Source: Axinella damicornis
Taxonomy: Eukaryota > Porifera > Demospongiae > Axinellida > Axinellidae
Reading direction: 5' to 3'
NCBI GenBank assembly: GCA_963931865.1
Contig: OZ007507.1
Coordinates: 5,267,148-5,331,147 of the forward strand
DNA: 64,000 nucleotides
Each line of letters begins with the position of its first letter. The first letter of the stretch is position 1. The translations under genes and the position numbers were made by a program. This document shows positions 49,201 through 61,600 of this stretch, one piece after another. The notes under the pieces were generated by a model. That model was not told where the DNA came from, did not search any database, and worked only from the letters and a program-made list of their open reading frames with translations.

Positions 49201-51677
49201 GGGGCGCACTGGGTGGGTGTGGAATAGGTGTGTGGGTGGGTGTAGATATGGGTATAAGGGGTGTGGTTGTGGCAGGTGTGTGGGTCATTTTAATTCTCAG
49301 CTCAAGATGCCAGTTGTCTCCACCCATTTGTCTACCTGTAGTTAGTACTTGATTTTGACGACCCTTATGCCATGTGCCACAGGCCATAGGAACCAATTTT
49401 CAGTTGGTCCGGCAGCAAAAACTTGACTGATGTACACACTGTTGTAGCACGGTATGTGAGGTTGAAGCGTGCGAGCTAGGGGGTCTGGGGGCATGCGCCC
49501 CCAGGAAAATTTTACACTTTCTGAGATGTTTCTGGTGCAGTCTTGGGATGAAACTGCAAGATTTCAACACCTTGCTGCCAAACCTAGCCAGAATGAGCAT
49601 ACTATTGGTCCGGTAGACAAAGTGGTGCCCGACCATAATAATTCCCGTTTGCCTCAACCCATCCGTTTGTGTGGTGAACAATGAAATGCAGCCTTGTGAA
49701 TGCTTCAGCCTCCAGCCCTCGGACGGACATTATAAGAAAGGGCTTCGATTCTTCATGGGCCATGTGTCTACCATCTGTCTACCTGACGGAAGTGTAATGT
49801 TTCGTACATTATATTGCATGCGGCAGATTTACGGTAAGGGAGACAGATCGACACGACATCGACGTCCACCGCTAGACTACAACTAGGAGAGTGAGGGGTG
49901 TGCTCATATGTAACCTCACTTACGCTTGCCCAAGTTGTTCCCAAGGCCTACTTGCTAGTATCAGGATGCCCACTGCTATTGCATCAGCAACTGTTCACAC
50001 TCACAACTAGAACAAAGTGCAAACATCAGCTTAAGCGTGAGAACAGGTTATGGTGTCAAACACCTGTTGTTGTTGCTGCTGTTGATCTCAGACACCTGTT
50101 GTCATTATGTGTATAATCCTCCTGGGAACTTAGTGAATAGGCAGCTGTTTCAATCCCCAGATGATGAGGGGGAAAAGAGTGGGTGTGGTCATGTGATGAC
50201 AATATCAGCATGCATTCAAAATGACACCTGTTTCTCCCTGGACTCACACTGGCAGTATGAAAAGATGTATGAAACGTCTCACACGTCTGTGAGTGCCAAC
50301 AATCTACTAAGAAAGGGATAGTGCCTGGCAAATGCAGAAGCCTCAAAGAAACATTGTACATCTTCGATTGTAATTGTATGGCTGAAGGTCGTATGGTTTG
50401 CTAGTATCAGTGTGCAGCATGTACACACACCGTGTGTAGCCTGTTCCCAGGTCTCCACCCCCACGCTTTCATTGCTTGCAGTACGAAAGCGTAGCCTTGT
50501 TCCCAGGCTTCCACCACCATTCCGCGCTTGCATTACGAAAAGCGTAGCCTCGTTCCCAGGCCTCCACCCTCTGTTGTTGATCGCTCCTTGTGTGCTGCTC
50601 TATGGTCAGTCACCTGATATGCATGTGCTGTGCTATGGTCAGTCATGTGATATGCATTGCTCCTTGTGTGCTATGGTCATGATCAGTCATGTGATATGCA
50701 TTGCTCCTTGTGTACATGTGCTGTGCTATGGCCAGTCATGTGACATGCATTGCTCCTTGTGTGCTGTGCTATGGTCAGTCATGTGATATGCATTGCTCTT
50801 TGTGTGCTGTGCTATGGTCAGTCATGTGATATGCATTGCTCCTTGTGTGCTGTGCTATGGTCAGTCATGTGATATGCATTGCTCTTTGTGTACATGTGCT
50901 GTGCTACGGTCAGTCATGTGATATGTATTGCTCCTTGTGTGCTTGCAATGGTCAGTCACCTGATATGCATACATGTGCTGTGCTATGGTCAGTCATACAA
51001 TTTCCTCATCTGCACTGTATTCTAGCGGTAACTGCAATCCTGATACGGCAACTGGTAGACCAATGTTGGCTGAAAGTGCTAATTTAGTGCAGGATGGCAA
51101 TAACATTATACACTGGGGATGAGGTACTACCTGGACGTCGCCCTATACCGCCCCCGCAGCGTTTCATGAAACGTTTCTGAAACATAGCCTGCCCTGACCT
51201 AGCCCTTACCCTCACGTGATACAGGTGGGAGAATTATGCGCACCCAGGCCACGTGGAGTAGGGAACGAGGCTAGTGGTGGTTGATGGCATAGCTTTGTAC
51301 ACAGCTCATTTCCTCTTTCCTCCACAAGAAAAAGCCTAGGAATGAGGCTAGTGTTGGTTGATGGCATAGCTCTCATTTCTCCACACGAAAAAGCCTGGGA
51401 TGAGGCTAGTGTTGGTTTGCTGGTCACTGCAACACATGATATAGTCACTCTAACTCATGCCAGCTCACTTGACAAGGAACTTGATAGGATAGAGGCCAGG
51501 GGGAAGTCTCTCCTCCTCAGGAAAAGTGTAGCTCACTCGACCGCGTTTGTCGGTTGTGACCGTGCTTAAGAACTGCCACTTTGGCCGTGGGCCTTGCATC
51601 AGGATGTATATATCAACCTGTTTGTGTGTGGTGGTGTGTGTGTTGTGTGTTTGGAGGTGCATCATGTGTGAGGGTGT

Positions 51678-51719
<42 letters not shown>

Positions 51720-52652
51720 ATGGGAGTAGGGAGTAGTAATTTCTGTAGGCAAATGTCATTGCCTTATCATCATTATAATCATGAGTCGTCAAGCTACGTA
51801 GTTTGCAACTTCAGCCATTGTACAGAACCATACCCACTGATTAGCAAACTTTCAGTTGTCACGGTTATTGACCAGCGAATGCTCATCCAGACTGAAAACT
51901 GGCCACAGTGCCAGGATTTGAGCCCCTACAAGGTGAGAGGGACATTTTAGAAGCCTGTTTGTGCAAAATGGAATAGAAATGGCCCCCGCAGTGCCAACCA
52001 AGGCCTTTGTACAGCCAAGCACAACAGCTGTCATGTGATGTCATCTTTCGAGTGACACCTACCCACCTCAAAGCGAGTAGAGCCTGCATCTCCAAAGCGC
52101 ATTGCACATGTAGTGCTGATGTGAGCAAAAGTGGGTCAAATTGACATCATCATTTTAAGTGTGTGCGAGTGCATGACAGATTGGGTTCTTCCCAAGGCAG
52201 AACTAGACTAGTGATGCGGACCTTCGTACTTTACGGCAGATTATTGCAACCTCCGAACCTTGAACTTGCAAAGTATGTTCAAGAACATTGGGATGAAAGC
52301 AGGGAGTAGCAACTGAAGCGGACGCAATCGGGGGGAGCAGCTGCCCGGCACCGGACTGCTAACGTAGGCAAATGAGGGGGAAATAGCTGAACCAGCTGCA
52401 GCGAAGCAACTTGTGAAAAAGCACCACTAGATATTAATGTGAAAACGATAATTGTAAAACCACCACGATATGGGCTAGGCAGACAGACGTGCAGTCAGAA
52501 ATGGGCAGACACCCATACCATCTCTCTGATGAGGGAGGCCATGGCAAGTGGGCCGTACTGGAACTTGGCAGTCACGGTTGGCATGGAACCCGAGTCCACT
52601 GCAACCACGTCACTTGCACGGTGGTTTGATCTCATGTGCTAGTGTGTGTGTT

Positions 52653-52695
<43 letters not shown>

Positions 52696-55576
52696 GTGTG
52701 TATTGTATGTGTGTGTATGTGAGTGTACGTTGTGTGTGTGTGTGTATGTATAATGTGTTGCGTGTGTGTGCATGTGGGTGTTGTGTGTGTGTATGTGTGT
52801 GGGAGAGGAGACATTCTGCTCATTCACTCTCTGTCAACAATCTATAATTTCATAAGCTCATACTGTGAGCTACATCTAGCCCAACATTACTGTGAACATG
52901 TATGTACGTCCACACACACCACCATATACTGCACAGGCTGTTCTCACTTGTATCTTCATGGCGGTGGTTTTCCTGCTCCACTGAACAACGCTATCCGGGG
53001 GTACAAATGGGATCAACTCTTTCCCGTCTGTTGTCTGCTTCACACACACTGTGTCATGGTGAAGAACCTGAGGGCCAAGGTGGGAAGGGTGGAGGGCCAG
53101 GGAGGAAGTCAGGGAGGGAGGAGGTGGAACAATGGAAGGCCAGGGAGGGAGGATGGAGGGCCAGGGAGGGAGGGTGGAGGGCCAGGGAGGGAGGGCCGGG
53201 GAGAGAGGGTGGAGGGGTGGGTAGGAGACAAGAGACAAGAGAATTAAAGAAAGGGGTGGGCGATATAGGTAAGGAAGAGGAAGAGGAGATGAGGGGAGAG
53301 AGGGAAGAGGAAGGGAGAGCAGAGGAGAGGACGGGAGAGTGTAGAGGAGCGGAGGGGAGGAGGTAGTGAGCGAGAGAAGATGAGAGGACGGGAGAGTGTA
53401 GAGGAGCGGAGGGGAGGAGGTAGTGAGCGAGAGAAGATGAGAGGACGGGAGAGTGTAGAGGAGCGGAGGGGAGGAGGTAGTGAGCGAGAGAAGATGAGAG
53501 GACGGGAGAGTGTAGAGGAGCGGAGGGGAGGAGGTAGTGGGTGAGGGAAGATGAGAGGACGGGAGAGTGTAGAGGAGGGGAGGGGAGGGGGTAGTGGGTG
53601 AGGGAAGATGAGAGGACGGGAGAGTGTAGAGGAGGGGAGGGGAGGGGGTAGTGGGTGAGGGAAGATGAGAGGACGGGAGAGTGTAGAGGAGGGGAGGAGG
53701 TAGTGGGTGAGGGAAGATGAGAGGACGGGAGAGTGTAGAGGAGTGAAGGGGAGGAGGTAGTGAGCGAGAGAAGATGAGAGGACAGGAGAGTGTAGAGGAG
53801 CGGAGGGGAGGGGGTAGTGGGTGGGGGAAGAGGAAGGGAGGGTGGGGTGGAGGTGAAAGTGGAAGAAATGGGAGGGGGCAAAACTGTCTGCTGCTTTGAT
53901 GGACCACAGCTCATGGGTCTTGTGGGTCAAAAGACTGGCTATTTAGTGCTGCAAGCAACCAAGGAAACATACACGTAGGCTTGCTTCCCTCAGAATTATT
54001 ATCTGGAATGTAATCAGTGCACTCGTGCATGTACTATGGCTAGATTCTTCACACCTGCTTGGGCAGTCTAATTGGAAATAAGCGATTATCTATAGGCTGC
54101 CGGGATACGATCATACCAGGAATGTGTTCCTTGATGGCAGTTGATCTGATGTGTCATTTGAGAATGGGTGCCGATTACAGCTTAATTAGCGTGCATTAAC
54201 CCACCGCTAATATAGCTGTCTGCTATAGAAAACCACATGCTTCCATGGTAACAACAAAACAATGGCCAGTGAAGTTTAGAAGTTAATATCAGGGGCTTAC
54301 TCTCAGATCTATGCCAGTCAATTATTAGACCTCTGCCCATATGATGTAATGGTGGGCATCAACTAGACCCACAGACAGAGGTACTGATAGATATCGTACA
54401 ATACATGCACATGAATGTATACGTACGTCTCCTACTGGAAAACAACAATTCTTCTCTGCCTGTCAGCCTACCATCTATAGTCTCTCTGCTCTTCGCGGGC
54501 GTTTTTGTCGGTGTCTGTGTACACGCATTCTTCCAAAGTTACCTAGCACGGCCTCCTTCAACCTCTGACTCTACATCTCCACATCACCATGCAGTACTAC
54601 TGTGACAAAACATTTCGTTTGAACACGTTGCCATTTACACACAGCGGTCCCTATGCATAATTTATGAATGGGGGCACAATAATTGCATTCCAAAGCGTTT
54701 CGGACCTTTTAAACACTCACGTTAATTTTGCCCAGATTTTCACTCCACACTGCCTTGCTTGCTTCCGCCTTGACAAATAGCAATTTAAAGAATTTTCACT
54801 TCCTGCCTAGGAGACAAATACGGCCATCTGATTCTTTGAACATGTTATTATCAACATGCAGTCCGCCAGATCATTTCGTACCTCCTGTATGAAACCCCAA
54901 ACATACTCTTGTTGGGACAGTTATGTACATGTACCACATACAAGTCGAGGCAATTCTTTTCATTGTCATTTTCAGCTACCATTGGTCATTGCCAAGAATT
55001 CCATGAACACACTCTACTTGAAGAAAGACTCCACAAACCTGTCTCAGAACAAATGAGACCAGCTCCTTGGCCTCCCAGTAGCGGGAGTGTATGATGTGCG
55101 CAAAGGCTGGGGGAGGCAAGAGGTCGAAGGAGTCCGTACTCCAGGGAGTCTCCAGGGCGTAGTCGATGCGGTTGGCCGACCACCACACTGAGAATGGCTT
55201 GATGTCTGCAAGGGAGCAGGTACAGTAATTCCTTGATACATGTGCATACCATATTGGAGAGAAACTTGTTGTGCTGTCATGTAGAAGTTTGATGGAGGGT
55301 ACGCTGCCTCCAATCAGTGAGTCAGGCAGTACGTATGTTACGCCTGAATGTACAAGCTCAAATTAGGAACATTCTCTTCACAGGTACGTAAATCTATAAA
55401 ATGTATCTGGTGTTTGGCTATCTATCTGTCTATATACCTAACTGTCTATATATTTGCTTTCTATCTATTCGTCTGTCTGTCTGTCTATCTATTTGTCTAT
55501 TCATCTGTCTGTCTATTCATCTGTCTGTCTATCCATCTGTCTGTATATACCTATCTGTTGGTCTATTGCCGATTTC

Positions 55577-55613
<37 letters not shown>

Positions 55614-55622
55614 ATCTATCTA

Positions 55623-55665
<43 letters not shown>

Positions 55666-58600
55666 GACTGCCTATGTATCTATGTACCTTCTAGTATCTC
55701 AGAGCTGATGGAGGCCTCATCATTGAGTGTGAGGAGGCACTCGCTGGAGACCGACTTCTTTCCAGAAAGCCCCCCACCCTCTTTTCCCCGTGTTGGGATC
55801 GGGAGGGTCTGGCTGCCGAACAGGTAGGGATGCATCGCAATGGTTTCCTTCAGGGAGCTTGGCTTCGCCATCCCTGTACGCAAGGTGGATGGGGAGTATT
55901 ATTGTGTGTGTGAAGGGCATGATGGGGAATAATCCTCACCAGCAGTACTGTCATCCACATACTACATACGTACCCTCCACACCCACACCTTCATCACATC
56001 TCACACACCTCACATACTACACATATACCACACCCTCAGATTCACATACCCACATGCATGTACGTATCTATACACACCTCACATACTCCACACACATCCA
56101 CCCCCTGACATACTCCATACAAACACAAATCCACATACATGTACCTCACTCACACGCATCCACCACTGCACGCATCCACACACCTCACACACACACATCC
56201 ACACACCTCACACATACACACATCCACACACCTCACACACACACATGCATCCACACACCCTTCACACACACACCCACACACCTGTGGGATAGAGTCTGTA
56301 TCTTGGCACAGAGATGGGCATCACATCAACAAACTTTTCATCCAGGAGGGGTTCAATGCGGCTGGCAAGAAAGTCCACTGAGTAGAACAGGTTATAGAAG
56401 GCGATACAGCGTGGCCGAGGGGGAGGGGCTGGGCGGGGGGGAGAGGAGGGGGAGGAGGGGAAGGAGGGGAGGAAGGGGAGGAGGGGGAGGAGGGGAAGGA
56501 GGGAGGAGGGGGAGGAGGGGGAAGGAGGGGAGGAAGGGGAGGAGGGGAGGAGGATGGAAGAGGGGAGGAAGGGGGAGGGTGGAGGAGGGAGGAGGGGAGG
56601 AGGATGCAAGAGGGAGAGGAAGGAGGAGGGGTGGAAGGGAGGAGCGTGGAGGAGGGGAGGAGGAGTGGAGGAGGGAGAGGAAGGAGGAGGGAAGGATGGG
56701 TGGAGGAGGGAGGATGGAAGGAGGGGGGTGGGTGAAGGAGGGAGAGCAAGGAGGATGGGAAGAGGGAGAGGAAGGAGGGGGGAGGAGGGCAGATGGTGAA
56801 GGAGGCAGAGGAAGGAGGAAGGGAGGAAGTGGGAACTGGGAATTAACTACTTGAACTCATCCAGCATGTAGTGGTCATATACATATGTAACCACTATCCT
56901 TGTCACTTGACAGTAACCGCTTTGACCCAAATGGAAGAGATCATTGGGCTATAAAGACATACATGTACAAAGTTGACAAACAGGACTACCTCCGCATGTC
57001 CTCCTTGCCCTAGCCCTGCGGCTGGCCAGCACAAGGCCAAGGGGAGAACCAAAGGCAAAGAAGTGAGTAACCTCGAAACAAAAGTCCACCCCTTCTGAAT
57101 CCGGGAGAACAATGTTTGCACTGCCAAGACTGCATGGAAGGGAGGAGGGGAGGAGAAGAGAAGAGGGAAGGAAGAAGGAGGTGGAGGAGGGAGGAGTTTG
57201 GGCAGAGAACAGGAGGAAAGGAAGGAGAAGGAGGAGGAGAGAGAAGGAAGTTGGGACGGGGAAGAGGTTGGGGGGGGGGGGGGGGGGGGGGGGGGGGAGC
57301 TAAGCTGTGAGACAGAATCTGGAATGGAAAGTCAGGGTACGAGGGTACGAAAGGTGGATACAGTTCTGTTGTTAAGGGGTTCTTGCTAGCCAGGCAACAC
57401 TTGAACAGAGCCTGAGCACAGCTGTTGGAGTGTGTGTCACTATGGTAATCAGTGCACATCAAACATGCAGGCACCACAGTGAGATGGTGCCACAGTAGTG
57501 ATGTCACTGAAAGCTTTGTAGTGTAGCTCTAGCTGTGTCCTTCTGGATGGCTAACTTAGTCATCTCAGTATTCCTATTTTAGTGATGCACCGATATGGTC
57601 TTTTACCGATATTCCAATATATACATGTACCAACAGATATCTGCCGATACCAATAACCAATCTGATATTGTAAGTTCTCGTGTTTGTCAAGCACTGCAAA
57701 CAGCAAACTTCAGATTTTCTCCAACTGAATAAAACTACCAAATAGGCAACGTCTCTTCCTCGCCATTCTATACTCCACAACAAACTTTGCACTGACAATG
57801 CTAGCATGTGGTTACGCAATGTGCATGCGCCATTAATCGGCCGAGTTATCGGTGAATCTACCGATCCCGATACTCCCCAGGAAGGTCATTATCGGCCTGA
57901 TACCGATAACCGATCCGATTGTCGGTGCATCAGTAGTATTCTTGTCCCCAACTCAATAACGTGAATGATGAATGTTCCGTGGCATTGTTATCTTTGAATC
58001 TGGTAAGATGGGATGTCACAGTGGCACTGCCTCACATGTGCAAACTTGCGAGACAAAATCTGGGGCAGAAAACCTGGGTACGAGGCTACAGCTTTCTCCT
58101 CCACCTCAGTTCCCAGGCTCACCTTGTGATGGAGGACACAGAATCGGAGCGGCTGCCCAGGGAGTTCTGCTTGTGAATGGAGGGGGGATGGAGCACATCC
58201 TGCTGGGATGGGAGGGGAGGAGGGAGAGTCAATTACACATAATTACAAAAGTAATTACAAAATTCCCAGACAACTTGCAAAATCTGTTATTACACTTGCT
58301 GACTATGGCCTTTTATCTTTGGTGTCAATTGCTCCTTGCACAGCAGCAATGACAAGGTTCTGCTTTATCATTCTGATTAAATTAATAAATCCCTTTCCAG
58401 CCTTCATATGACCTCATGAGACTTTCAGCTTCATTATGTTACTTCTCACTTCGGCAAATGTCATTTGGAGATAGGTTCTGCATGAGCAGAAAGGGTGGGA
58501 CAGGGGCACACAGAACCTACGTAAGTCTCAAGGACATTGCCGGATGTGACATGACAATCTCATGCCGTCTGCAGACTGCTTTATCGGTTAATTAATTAAC

Positions 58601-61600
58601 CCATTGCACCCTGTAGCAGCCAAATGAGCCCGGAGGATACCCATAAGGCCATAAGAATTTATATAAAGGGTTTAATACTTTGTACATGTTATTCTGCTTC
58701 TTTAAGCTGCTTGCAGTAGTAGGTAATGAGTTAAAGTGTTAAGGGCTGTAGAGGCTGGAAAGGCCAGATTGACTGTCAATCTCGACCTCCCTCAGATTGT
58801 ACACTGTCACTTGCTACAGCTGTCCTGCCTACCTCAAACGTTCCCAAGTTCCCCCCCCCCCCCCCTTGATAAAAGAAACCCAGCAGTCCCTCAGTAGAGA
58901 GGGTCTGGTACCATCCACCAAGGATAAACAACAATGGGTTCCAGCCACCAGATACACTTGAGATGAAAGAGTTCTTAAGTGGTTTGTGCCCAAAGTTCCT
59001 GCTTTTGCAAACCAACCTGTAGTCATGAATGGTTCTGTGGTTTACTTCAGGAACTTTTACAGTAAGGCTGACTCATTGCCACACCAGCTGGTGGTACAAT
59101 TACCATGGGAATGAATTAGAGGATAATAACATACATGACTGTGTGGTAAATCATTGCACCTGCTGCTCATACCTATGCAAAGTAGAACCCAATCAAGTTT
59201 CATATTCAATTGTATGCCCAATCTTCGTACCCAAGTTTCGAACCCAGCCTTGCGCTCAGGCCTTTTGTTCAAGCTTCGTGATCAGTGCCTCATACCCAGG
59301 CCTGCCTTGTTACGTTGTACGGTTGTATCCAGACCAGCCTTGTACGGCTGTACCATGGGCGTAGCCAGCATTGAGGCAGAGGAGGCAGCTGTCTCCTCGA
59401 TTTTCTGAATAATGACGGGCGTGTCCTAGATCCTCGCACACGCCGTGTACGATGAGCATTCGATCTGATGGCAGAGACCGGAGCTAGGAGGCTGACCATG
59501 AGCCGGCGTACTCGTAACACAGATAAAGTGCTGCAAGTCTGGGACACTCAGGGCACCAGCGTATTGCTGTAGCATTTCAGTTTGCGTGCACTGCAGAAGT
59601 AATCATGCATTAGCGTAATTAACTCATGAATGATTAATTAGCTCGCAAATGTTCGCCGGATAACTCCATCCTTCCTCGGTCTCAAAATCCTAGCTATGCC
59701 CCTGGTCGTACCCAGGCTAGCCTTGTATGGTTGTACCCAGGCCTGCCTTTTACGGCCATACCCAGGCCTGCCTTTTACGGTCGTACCAAAGCCTGCCTTG
59801 TATGGTCATAAACCGGCTTGCCTCCTACCCAGGCCGGCCTTATACTCAGCCCCCACTTTTTGGTAGCTGTCTCCACCCCTGCTGGAGAGTACAGCTGGGA
59901 CTTAGAGGTCCTTTGCATGTAATCAGATGTAATTGCTACTAGAGACCTATAGCTACTTGGGTGGTTTAAAAGCACTTGTTCCCGGGACAACACTGCAGTA
60001 CCTGTTGCTGCAGGTGGCTTCTGTTGGGCAGAGAGGAGGTGTGGACCCGGAATGCCACCGGGGAGACATTGAAGTGAGCCCCAGTGCTAGTTGCGGGGAG
60101 CTGGCTGGAGATCTTACGTTGCCTGGAGGGGATTTGTGGGGAATATGAGGAGGGTGGAGGGGAGGGAGAGGTAGAGCGCGAGTGATACTGTTGAGAGGAG
60201 GTCAGGATGTCATATGCTATCACCGATCCCATGCAATCTGCAAGGAGACACACCTATAAGGCATGTGTGGGGAGGAGAAAGTGTGTATATGTATGTGCGG
60301 AGGAAAGAGGTATATGTAAGCATGTGGAATCCTGGATAGAGAGAGGGAGGTATGTGTTGGTACTAGAGCTGGGACAATGTATTGATTTTGCAATATATTG
60401 TCCATCTATGTACCCAATATCAATATCAATACGGCTTACTTAATATCGACATATCGTTTTAAACCGATATCGAATCCATATGATTGAGTGCATATCTTTC
60501 ACATGCACTATTCCAGTTTTAGTCATTGACAATTGTTACATGTATGTGAAAAAGTACAGTTGTGTGAGCCACTACACAATATATCGATATAATTATCGGC
60601 AATATTAAGTTCACAATAATCGATATCCAAATTTCAATATCGCCCAGCACTAGTTGGTACGCCACGTGCATGTATGCGTGTGTGTGTGATGCAAATCTGT
60701 ACACATGCAGTATCTATGTCAAGTACATGTACCTGTGGATAATAAGCAATACTTGCATGTACTTTATACCTGCCCGGCAAAGTTCTGTCCCTCCTCCGAC
60801 CTCAGAAACTCTCGGTAGACCTTGTTGGCGGCCGCTGACACCTCAGTCAGCGTATCAGTATAGCCATGAAATTCAGTAGCGAGCAGAGGAATTGTCCCCA
60901 CTGGCACCGGGTAGCCGCCCTCCTTCCCTCCGGGTCTCATTCCGGGATTGTTGTCCATAGGCGTGTTTCTAGTACCACGTCCTGCCACTGGGTTGCGGGG
61001 TTGCAGCGTGGTCCTTGGGAGCAGACCCACGCCACATTCCTGAAGGGTCATTGGCACTGGGCTCACCTACGTACACGGAGAAGGAGGTGTGGCCGTTTTG
61101 GGTCAACAGCAGCAGGTTGACTCAAACTGCATGTTCCTAATGATTTATAGATGCTCCATCAAACAGCAAACGTTAACCGAGACCATCATGAGTGCTGTGT
61201 AGTCTGACAATCTCCGGCCACTTCTTTACAACAAAACAACAGGCAAGTACTGTCCGTGGCTGGAGCAAGCTTTCATTCCCAGGTGCTCGGTACGGGGAGA
61301 AAAGCTTAATTTGAGTTTCTTTATTAGTGCATCCTGTATCAGCCAATATTGATTTGAGTTTGGTTAGTGCATTAAAGTATCCTACTCTCACGCCACACCC
61401 ATTTCCGGGACACACCCAGATTCTGACACACCCACATCCGGACACACTCACTTCCACCTCCACCTCCAGCTACATGTAGATTGATAACTTGCCATACCGG
61501 TATCAAACTGGATGGGGAGTGAGTATGATCACAAGGGACACACTACGACTACATAACATCATCACCCGAAGGTAACTACATGTACCCTTCAGAGTCTCCA

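Larger units (their letters stand above)
50017..52130. repeat. Right arm of the ~2-kb inverted duplication
   Basis: Partner of 14046-15992. This arm contains the functional PITPNM exon 51469-51617 in correct order and frame, so it is taken as the source. It holds about eight tandem units of a 47-50 bp repeat (50585-51000, core GCTATGGTCAGTCATGTGAT), whereas the other arm has only two or three. Confidence 0.92.

Noticed and set aside
48751..49227. Overlapping plus-strand frames of Val/Trp/Gly/Asp repeats
   Set aside because: Products of the TGTGGATATGTGGGTGGCAG minisatellite.
50585..51000. A CRISPR-like array of ~47-bp units
   Set aside because: Units are contiguous without unique spacers, in a eukaryotic intron; it is an ordinary minisatellite.
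52876..53907. Long minus-strand open frame of 343 codons, rich in Ser, Leu and Pro
   Set aside because: It is a translation of the 57-bp purine/pyrimidine minisatellite; all three frames are open. Only 53067-52948 inside it is a true exon.
55790..56854. Plus-strand open frame of 354 codons (His/Thr, then Gly/Arg/Glu rich)
   Set aside because: Made of CA repeats and the GGAGGAGGGG tract, antisense to PITPNM exons.
57094..57129. Acceptor at 57094 (ATTCAG) for the DDHD-start exon
   Set aside because: It leaves the wrong phase with the upstream exon; the acceptor at 57129 restores phase and adds sensible sequence.
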